DNA of 64,000 nucleotides. Source: Bacteriovorax sp. Its GTDB lineage: Bacteria > Bdellovibrionota > Bacteriovoracia > Bacteriovoracales > Bacteriovoracaceae. The stretch is taken from positions 41,607 through 105,606 of the forward strand of contig JAQTTZ010000002.1 in NCBI GenBank assembly GCA_028710485.1, written 5' to 3'. Below the pieces are notes generated by a model that did not search any database, was not told the origin of the DNA, and saw only the letters and a program-made list of their open reading frames with translations. Position numbers and translations under genes: made by a program. Below are positions 8,673-15,070 of the stretch, in pieces; the stretch's first letter is position 1, and every line of letters begins with the position of its first letter.

Positions 8673-9599
8673 CTATAAGCCATTAAAATCTTTGGGCTCA
8701 ATTTCAAAAGAGTAATTCTGGTTTTGGTATTCTAATTGGTAATTAAAGGCATGTAGATAAAGCCGACGGCCTGCTTTTCCGCCATAAAAGAGATCCCCCC
8801 TTAGAGGAAACCCCATGTGTGCCAGCTGGGCCCTGATTTGGTGCCGGAGTCCAGACTTAAGATCAACTTCCATCAATGTGGTTGAGGTTCTCGAATCATA
8901 ATGTAGGGGCCTTAGAGACAACTCTCCTCTTTCTCCCTTTGATTCATTATCAGAAACAATTACACGTTTTCCTTTGATCTCTTTTGAAGAAAAATAATGA
9001 GTGAAATTTCCGTTCAAACGACACTCACCTTCTACGACGCAAAGATAAGTTTTTTTCTTGGCGATTGTTTTGAAATGTTCTCGCAAGTATTGATAGGCTT
9101 CTTCATTTTTAACATAAACCAAAACCCCTGAGGTTTCAAAATCCAAGCGATACAAAAGCCCGCGGTCGTAATTTTTTGTATTCACGGCCAGGCATGCTGC
9201 TTTATTAACTCGCAAAAAACTAAGGCAATTATTTTTTTCATCGTAAACTAAAGGGTGGACGAAAAGATTAGCAGGTTTATTCATAACTAAAAAATTTTCG
9301 TCATCAAAGATGATATCGATTTGGGGCCCAATATATTCTGGATTAATTTCACCATCATTAACAAAATTTAAAGGCAGAGAGAGCGTTGCATGCTTAGTAA
9401 AGGATCGATTTAGAAAAGACTTATCGAAATATTTTTTTAATTTAGATCCTGAGGCCTTGAAATTTGATTTTAAAAATTCTTCAACTGAAGAAATGGGTTC
9501 GAGCAAAGAATAGTCGATGGTATTTATGGGATCCGTAATCACGACCTGTCGGGAGGGAGTAAAAGAAAGCCTAGCATAAGCTAGGCTTTTTAGTAACAA
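8673..9599 (-). CDS. RluA-family RNA pseudouridine synthase
   Basis: The 308-residue protein has the catalytic block LLYRLDFETSGVLVY (usually HRLDxxTSG, aspartate retained) and the later LRHQIRAQLAHMGFPLRGD of RluA-type enzymes. An N-terminal region of about 90 residues lacks a clear S4 domain. The family isomerises uridines in rRNA or tRNA; the target site is unknown. The first residue of the motif is Y instead of H, which occurs in some subfamilies. Confidence 0.88.
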   Translation of the reverse strand: MLLKSLAYARLSFTPSRQVVITDPINTIDYSLLEPISSVEEFLKSNFKASGSKLKKYFDKSFLNRSFTKHATLSLPLNFVNDGEINPEYIGPQIDIIFDDENFLVMNKPANLFVHPLVYDEKNNCLSFLRVNKAACLAVNTKNYDRGLLYRLDFETSGVLVYVKNEEAYQYLREHFKTIAKKKTYLCVVEGECRLNGNFTHYFSSKEIKGKRVIVSDNESKGERGELSLRPLHYDSRTSTTLMEVDLKSGLRHQIRAQLAHMGFPLRGDLFYGGKAGRRLYLHAFNYQLEYQNQNYSFEIEPKDFNGL

Positions 9600-9645
9600 A
9601 AACCAGAAGTCCTACTGACAAAAGGTTTTGTAATACAAATTTTAA

Positions 9646-9843
9646 TTAGAAGTTTGAATCAAGATAAGCTAAAACTTTCTTTCTTAATTCTTCAATCCCC
9701 ATGTCTTCTTCGACTTCGCCATCCAGCAGAAGTTCTCTTTTAATGTAATCAACTGGAAAACCAGTTAATTCTGCAAGGGTCCCTAAAGAAACTACTGTTT
9801 CTGAAGTTGGTTTAGATACATCTTGTAAACCTAAAGCTCCCAT
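9646..9843 (-). CDS. Small hypothetical acidic helical protein (65 aa)
   Basis: This protein is too small to assign. It is acidic, with segment LAELTGFPVDYIKRELLL that could be a helix-turn-helix-like pair and a C-terminal helix ELRKKVLAYLDSNF. Expression is well supported: AGGAGT sits six bases before the ATG, and a near-consensus sigma70 promoter is found about 115 bases upstream. It is monocistronic. No family is recognised. Confidence 0.65.
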   Translation of the reverse strand: MGALGLQDVSKPTSETVVSLGTLAELTGFPVDYIKRELLLDGEVEEDMGIEELRKKVLAYLDSNF

Positions 9844-9958
9844 TCAACACTCCTTTGTCTTCTTAAAACTTAGCCGATCCCGAAATTTCGTCGATCCTTC
9901 AACGAAAAGTTCCAAGATGTTTTCCTGGCTAAATAGTCAATTACTATGACGCATAAAA

Positions 9959-9988
9959 ATCATATCTATTGATAGAATTGCATGTCAA
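9959..9988 (-). promoter_or_regulatory. Strong sigma70 promoter upstream of the 65-aa gene
   Basis: Minus strand TTGACA (9988-9983, perfect consensus), an 18-base spacer, then TATGAT (9964-9959). The start would be near 9952, giving a leader of about 108 bases that contains the short palindrome CGAAATTTCG. Confidence 0.6.
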
Positions 9989-10042
9989 ACATTGTTATTA
10001 GTTATGATCTGAATGTAAGTTTTTATTAGAATACAAGTAATT

Positions 10043-11212
10043 TTATAGAGTTAGGGTATGAGTAAAACTGTCTCGCTTGTAAGTCATCTCTTTATACTCA
10101 TCTTCGACCTCACTCAGCAAAGTGATGCCACCACCAGCTTGATAGAGCATAGTATAGTTCTCGAAGTCCACGACACTTGATCTTATATTGATAGACGCAC
10201 TCTTCATTTCTTTATACAAAATTAATGTTGAGCCACAATAAAATCCACGCTCACGTTTTTCTAATTCCTGAATTAATCTCATTGATCTTTTTTTTGGTGC
10301 TCCCGTAATACTTCCTCCCGGAAATAGTTTTTCAATCACTTTCCACAAATTTACAGAGGCACTTAATTCAACATCAATTTGCGAGTATTGATGAAGTAAA
10401 CCTGGAACTAATTTAGGAAATTTCTTTTTTACTATTTGTGCGCGAGGAAACTCTATACGAGAAAGATCATTGCGAAGAAGATCACTGATCATATAAAGCT
10501 CAGCTTGGCTTTTTTTATCATTCACCAAAGTCTTCCATAACGGCTTCCAATCTTCAGAATCAATTCTTTTAAGCGTTCCTTTTATCGGCATTGCAGAAAG
10601 AGTTTTTTCTCTGTGTTGAAATAAACACTCTGGAGAATTACTTAGAAATAATTTTTTAAAAAAAGGTATATAGGTAGCAGATCCATAGGCCCCCCTAGAA
10701 GCTTTATCTCTCCATAGAGAAAACAGGAAATCCTCAGGCCTTAAATATTCTTTAAAAGAATATAGATAAGGATAAGTGAGATTGAATTGATAACAATTTC
10801 CCTTTAATAATTCCTCATAACCCGTTTCAAATGATTTTTTATAATCTTCGAGACTCGGACAGCTTAGAGGCCTCAATTCAATTTTGTTGAAGACTGAAGG
10901 CTCAATCACTTGAAAAGAATTAAAATGAATATCAATAACCAGCATGGTCTCAACACTCAAAAGTTGAAATTCATTTTCGATTAAAAAACCTAACTCATAA
11001 AATAAATGAATGACTCTGGGAAGATCGAAGCTGGAACTGAGGAGGATTTTCTGATTCTCTTCAATCCAATTATTAAAATCATATGAAAAACTATGACCCG
11101 TTAGCAGATCTATAGCGTGATAGCGGTAATAGGCAATTGCCTTATTCGCTCCGGCCAATTTTAGCAATTGGTATTTATAAGGAATTATTGAAAAAAGATT
11201 ATTGTCCGTCAC
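10043..11212 (-). CDS. pabB: Aminodeoxychorismate synthase component I-like chorismate-binding enzyme
   Basis: The 389-residue protein contains the chorismate-binding enzyme signatures: SDLLRNDLSR, PGGSITGAPK, IRSSVVDF and AGGGITLLSEVEDEYKE. These place it with PabB, which aminates chorismate for folate synthesis, more than with TrpE. It lacks a long N-terminal glutamine-amidotransferase domain. The start is a GTG that overlaps the end of dnaB by 14 bases, so it is probably cotranscribed with dnaB. Anthranilate synthase is the main alternative. Confidence 0.82.
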   Translation of the reverse strand: MTDNNLFSIIPYKYQLLKLAGANKAIAYYRYHAIDLLTGHSFSYDFNNWIEENQKILLSSSFDLPRVIHLFYELGFLIENEFQLLSVETMLVIDIHFNSFQVIEPSVFNKIELRPLSCPSLEDYKKSFETGYEELLKGNCYQFNLTYPYLYSFKEYLRPEDFLFSLWRDKASRGAYGSATYIPFFKKLFLSNSPECLFQHREKTLSAMPIKGTLKRIDSEDWKPLWKTLVNDKKSQAELYMISDLLRNDLSRIEFPRAQIVKKKFPKLVPGLLHQYSQIDVELSASVNLWKVIEKLFPGGSITGAPKKRSMRLIQELEKRERGFYCGSTLILYKEMKSASINIRSSVVDFENYTMLYQAGGGITLLSEVEDEYKEMTYKRDSFTHTLTL

Positions 11213-12554
11213 GGTGAGCAGCTAGATTTTCAAAGCTAGTATAAGCACCAACCCAAGCGAGCTTCGCAGTACCAATTTCTCCTGCACGGTTCTTTCCAAC
11301 GATAATTTCTGCAATCCCCGGCTCTTTTGTGTCAGGGTAATAAACTTCGTCTCGATAAACGAACATGACGATATCCGCATCCTGCTCAATCGCTCCAGAC
11401 TCTCGAAGATCGGCAGTAGAAGGGCGCTTGTTTGGACGAGACTCAACACCGCGGTTAAGCTGTGAAAGGGCAATGACCGGACAACCGAGTTCCTTCGCCA
11501 TTGTTTTGAGCCCACGAGAAATTTCCGCAATCTGTTGCTCACGTTGAATATTTTTACTGGTTGACCCCATCAACTGCAAGTAGTCGATGACGATTAAACC
11601 AAGACCTTGATCGGCCTTAATTTTACGACTCTGACTTTGAATATCTAGAATGGTTGTGTTCCCTGAATCATTGATATAAATCGGCAACGATGAGAGCTCC
11701 TGAGTCGCTTTAGCGATACTTCTTAAATCGGTATCTAAGAAAGCTTTCTTACGAACTCTTTTTGAATCGACTTTCGCCCGTCCTGTAAGAAGTCTCATCG
11801 ATAATTCCGTCGCTAACATCTCTAGAGAAAAAATTACACAAGGAAGACCTGATTGAATACATGCACTCACTGCCACATTCAGTGCCAGAGAGGTTTTTCC
11901 CATAGCAGGACGAGCTGCAAGAACGATAAGCTGTCCTGGTTGCATTCCCAATAAAAGTTCGTCTAATCGAGGATAACCCGTCGAGAGACCTGAAATCTCT
12001 CCCATCAATCTAGATGTATCTTCTAATTCTTTTAAGTTTTGTTTTAAAGTGGCATTAAGCTTTACCATCGAGCCGGTTTTAGCGTCGTTGGTAAGTTTAA
12101 AGAAACTTGATTCTACTTCTTGAATAAAATCATCTGCGTCTCCAGAGTACGACATCCCCATCTGCACCACTCTCATGGCCGTGCGGATAATTTCTCGCAT
12201 TGAAGATTTGTCTTTTACAATTTTGGCGTAGTCATACACATTGGCCGATGAAGCTTGGTCTTCAACAAGACTCAAGACAAAAGATTGACCGCCTACTTCT
12301 TCAAGTTTTCCCTTCTCTTGAAGTTTAGAACAAACAGTAACGTAATCGATCGCGCGGTTAGCGAGAGAAAGATCGGCAATGACGTCGAAAATAATCCCGT
12401 AGCGGGGATCATAAAAATGATCCTGAGTAATTTTTAGATTCGAGATTTCATCAAATACAGAGCCATCGATAATTAAACAACCAACCATTGCTTTCTCGGC
12501 TAATAGATCATGAGGAAGTTCATTAACTTGATTATTATTATCATTTCTGGCCAT
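11199..12554 (-). CDS. dnaB: Replicative DNA helicase DnaB
   Basis: A 451-residue DnaB: an N-terminal helical domain (LLAEKAMVGCLIIDG), then the RecA-like ATPase with Walker A ARPAMGKTSLALN, Walker B IVIDYLQLM and the conserved DLRESGAIEQDADIV. It unwinds DNA at the replication fork. I start it at MARNDNNN, where AAGGGA is well spaced; a longer frame starting at 12617 would begin inside the rplI terminator and is unlikely. It lies downstream of the ribosomal operon, an arrangement known in many bacteria. Confidence 0.96.
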   Translation of the reverse strand: MARNDNNNQVNELPHDLLAEKAMVGCLIIDGSVFDEISNLKITQDHFYDPRYGIIFDVIADLSLANRAIDYVTVCSKLQEKGKLEEVGGQSFVLSLVEDQASSANVYDYAKIVKDKSSMREIIRTAMRVVQMGMSYSGDADDFIQEVESSFFKLTNDAKTGSMVKLNATLKQNLKELEDTSRLMGEISGLSTGYPRLDELLLGMQPGQLIVLAARPAMGKTSLALNVAVSACIQSGLPCVIFSLEMLATELSMRLLTGRAKVDSKRVRKKAFLDTDLRSIAKATQELSSLPIYINDSGNTTILDIQSQSRKIKADQGLGLIVIDYLQLMGSTSKNIQREQQIAEISRGLKTMAKELGCPVIALSQLNRGVESRPNKRPSTADLRESGAIEQDADIVMFVYRDEVYYPDTKEPGIAEIIVGKNRAGEIGTAKLAWVGAYTSFENLAAHRDGQ

Positions 12555-12606
12555 ATTTGTCCCTTGTTTGCTTCGGCTCCTGCCTCTCGCGTATATCCCA
12601 TACTGG

Positions 12607-12644
12607 GAATAAAACAAAGAGGACCTCTTAATAGAGGTCCTCTT
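12607..12644 (-). terminator. Intrinsic terminator of the rpsF/rpsR-yybS-rplI operon
   Basis: Perfect 11-base arms AAGAGGACCTC/GAGGTCCTCTT (12617-12644) with a six-base loop are followed on the minus strand by TGTTTTATT. It separates rplI from dnaB. Confidence 0.85.
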
Positions 12645-12648
12645 ATAG

Positions 12649-12674
12649 ATTCTTGAATTAAATTCTTGAATTAA
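12649..12674. repeat. Perfect 13-base tandem duplication
   Basis: Two adjacent copies of ATTCTTGAATTAA lie between the rplI stop codon and its terminator. No role is apparent. Confidence 0.8.
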
Positions 12675-12708
12675 CTTCTTAAAATATTACTTCAAATGAC
12701 CGTAAAAA

Positions 12709-13323
12709 TTAAGATCTTAAAAGCTTGTCTACTTCAGCTTTTAATCTTTGCTCTTCAGTCAATTCAACAGCAACTGCTTCAGTCGCTCCTGATGCTTTTA
12801 ACTCTGCTGCAGCTTTTTTACGAGCTTCAGCATTTTTTAGAGCTTCTTCTTGATTTCTTTTTAGCTCTTCAGCTTGCTTAGGATCAATAGAAACTTTAAT
12901 TTTGAAAGTCGCTTCTACATCTTGGAAAATTTTCGCTTTTGCGTTAAAAATTCCAAGACCTTTAATAGGCGCTTCAAGGTGAATTAATCTTCTTTCAACT
13001 TCAACTCCGCGGCTTTCAAGTTCTTTAGAAAGTTCAGCGTTTGTTACAGTTCCGAAAAGTTTTCCTGACGCTCCAACTTTTTTAATAAGTTCGATAGTCA
13101 TACCTTCGATTTTTACTTTTAATTCATTAGCCGCATCTTTTTGAGCTTGGATTTTTTTTGCAAGACTTTTTTGTTGAGCTGCCAATAGGTTTTTGTTTGA
13201 ATCGTCAGCAACCATTGCAAAGCCATTTGGCACTAGATAGTTTCTAGCGTGACCTGCTGATACGTTAACGATTTCACCGATATTTCCAAGAGCTGGAACT
13301 TTTTCAGTTAAAATAACTTTCAT
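12709..13323 (-). CDS. rplI: Large-subunit ribosomal protein bL9, C-terminally extended
   Basis: The N-terminus MKVILTEKVPALGNIGEIV and GHARNYLVPNGFA are diagnostic for bL9, followed by the connecting helix and C-terminal domain (VGASGKLFGTVTNAEL). At 204 residues it is about 55 longer than the usual ~149; the extra tail (from about residue 150) is Lys/Glu/Ala-rich and helical. AAGGAGA precedes the ATG, and the start overlaps the yybS-like stop as ATGA. Confidence 0.96.
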   Translation of the reverse strand: MKVILTEKVPALGNIGEIVNVSAGHARNYLVPNGFAMVADDSNKNLLAAQQKSLAKKIQAQKDAANELKVKIEGMTIELIKKVGASGKLFGTVTNAELSKELESRGVEVERRLIHLEAPIKGLGIFNAKAKIFQDVEATFKIKVSIDPKQAEELKRNQEEALKNAEARKKAAAELKASGATEAVAVELTEEQRLKAEVDKLLRS

Positions 13324-14333
13324 AATATATCTCCTTCGTCCTTTTTTTTGTTCGTTAAAAATTTTCTAAAATCAAACCATAAATCAAACATTCCGAGTAT
13401 CGCTAAAAATTTGTAGGCCATCACTAAAGTGAAAACTACAAACATTGTCTTCAAAAATCCGCCAATCTTTAAATACTTTAAAAAAGCATTGTAGACGCCG
13501 AAGCCTTGAAATAAGTAAAACACACCCAAACTGTAAAGAAGATTAGTACCGATAACTTCAGCAACCTTAGGAAGACCGTAATCTGCACCCACGACGCAAA
13601 CCAAAGATAAAATCAAAGGCCATACGAAGAAATCGGGAGCTCTGAAATTAATCAGATCTTTTAAGCTGAACGAATAAGGATGTTTGAATCGCCAACTGGC
13701 TGAATTACGAAGAGTCATATAGAGACTGATCCACAACCCAAAAAAGGCAAATACAAAAATAGCCGCCGGCAAGACACCATAAATTTCATTGGCAAGCTCT
13801 TCTGGCCTTGAAATGAAATCTTGAAAGGCGCGAGCTTCTTCTCCGTTTGAAGTGAGGGCTTCATTATTCTTATTCTGTTCTTTCACCATCGCCATCAGCT
13901 TAACAACCGAAGCCTTAAGCTCCGCTTTCACTGAAGTCTTGCTGAACTGATTGTAAGCAATCAGCGATCCACCAACCAAGGTTACTAAAATAATTCCGGC
14001 GTAAATTAATCCTTTAACAGGATTAATATTTCGAAGAATCACTTCCGCAATCAAGAGGGCATACAAAAATGCAGTTAAATACATTCCTGCGATCACAAGC
14101 GGGATAGCAAATTTTACTGAAACAAACCAAAGAGCGCTGGTGCAAATTCCGCCGATGAACAATGTGGTTAATCGTCCATAAAGAAGAAAGGCCAGAATCA
14201 ATGGAACCGGTGCAAATACAGAAAGTGGCCCAAAAGAACAAAGAGCAACAGAAATGACAGCAAGGAACATCAGCTTCCCGAAGGACGCTCGCTGATCAAA
14301 AACTTTGTTGGTTTGAACTTCAGGTGTTGTCAT
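13320..14333 (-). CDS. YybS/DUF2232-like integral membrane protein
   Basis: The 337-residue protein has about eight hydrophobic segments (for example LMFLAVISVALCSFGPLSVF) and a soluble loop around residues 130-185. Its size, topology and position between S18 and L9 fit the YybS-like (DUF2232) proteins often found in this operon. Function is unknown in the family. It overlaps rplI by ATGA and follows the ribosomal gene by eight bases. Confidence 0.75.
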   Translation of the reverse strand: MTTPEVQTNKVFDQRASFGKLMFLAVISVALCSFGPLSVFAPVPLILAFLLYGRLTTLFIGGICTSALWFVSVKFAIPLVIAGMYLTAFLYALLIAEVILRNINPVKGLIYAGIILVTLVGGSLIAYNQFSKTSVKAELKASVVKLMAMVKEQNKNNEALTSNGEEARAFQDFISRPEELANEIYGVLPAAIFVFAFFGLWISLYMTLRNSASWRFKHPYSFSLKDLINFRAPDFFVWPLILSLVCVVGADYGLPKVAEVIGTNLLYSLGVFYLFQGFGVYNAFLKYLKIGGFLKTMFVVFTLVMAYKFLAILGMFDLWFDFRKFLTNKKKDEGDIL

Positions 14334-14341
14334 ACTCTAAC

Positions 14342-14983
14342 TTAAGCTCTACCAGCTGTTTGGTTAGAAAGGTAACTTGAAATTCCAAGATTTCTAGCAT
14401 GCTTAATAGCTGAGTTAGAAAATCTTTGGTGCTTCATTGAAATCCCAGAAACTCTAGCTGGTGAAATTTTTCCAAATTCACTCACTAACCAGTTCCAAGT
14501 TTGAGGATCTTTCCAATCAGCTTTGATTTTCTTAGCTGTAAACCAGCAAGATTTTCTCTTAGCAAATTTTCTTCTATCGTCTTCCATATCTTCGAAACCT
14601 TCTTCGTCGTCTTCTCTCTTGTTATCAAGAACAGATCCGTTACGAGTTTTTGAAAATGGAGATTTGAAGTTTTTAGCAAGTTCTTCTTTTTCAGCGTCTA
14701 CACCGATAACAAAAACCATTGAACGCATAACGCCTTCATTGATACCAAATCTTCTAGTCAACTCAGTGTTAGCTTGAGTGTTTGACTTGAACATAAAGTA
14801 ATGGAAATGACCGTGTTTTGCACCATTAGCATATGGTTGTGCTAAGTGAAGTTTTCCCCAATCGTCAGCAATTAAAAGTTCTCCTTCGAATCCTTTTAAC
14901 GTGTCTTTAACAATCTCTGCGATCTGTGCGTGAGCTTCTGCTCCGAGCTCTGGCTTTGTCACTACGGACAACTCATAAATCAT
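14342..14983 (-). CDS. Fused ribosomal proteins bS6 and bS18 in one reading frame
   Basis: Residues 1 to about 100 are bS6 (MIYELSVVTKPELGAEAH, DDWGKLHLAQPYANGAKHGHF, RRFGINEGVMRSMVFVIG). An acidic linker of about 35 residues follows (KREDDEEGFEDMEDD). Residues about 136-213 are bS18 (RRKFAKRKSCWFTAKKIKAD, GKISPARVSGISMKHQRF, AIKHARNLG). bS6 and bS18 form a heterodimer on the 30S platform and are normally two genes. The 213-codon frame has no stop in the linker. An internal ATG at 14587 (codon 133) with AAGG ten bases upstream could also make an 81-residue separate bS18. AGGGGGA lies before the main start. Confidence 0.92.
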   Translation of the reverse strand: MIYELSVVTKPELGAEAHAQIAEIVKDTLKGFEGELLIADDWGKLHLAQPYANGAKHGHFHYFMFKSNTQANTELTRRFGINEGVMRSMVFVIGVDAEKEELAKNFKSPFSKTRNGSVLDNKREDDEEGFEDMEDDRRKFAKRKSCWFTAKKIKADWKDPQTWNWLVSEFGKISPARVSGISMKHQRFSNSAIKHARNLGISSYLSNQTAGRA

Positions 14984-14997
14984 AATATCCCCCTGGA

Positions 14998-15034
14998 CTA
15001 ATAAAAATTAGGCCCTGTTCCACAATGGAACAGG
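14998..15034 (-). terminator. Hairpin between subtilase gene and rpsF/rpsR; terminator or operon leader
   Basis: Perfect nine-base arms CCTGTTCCA/TGGAACAGG (15034-15014) with a three-base loop are followed on the minus strand by GCCTAATTTTTATTAG. It could end the subtilase transcript or form a leader structure of the ribosomal operon, whose ATG is only 30 bases downstream of the stem. Confidence 0.6.
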
Positions 15035-15070
15035 ACGAGTAATTCAAGTTTTCATCAGCGCAAGATAACA

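Noticed and set aside
12555..12617. Longer DnaB start with 21 extra residues
   Set aside because: It would start inside the rplI terminator hairpin and lacks a ribosome site; the later ATG has AAGGGA.
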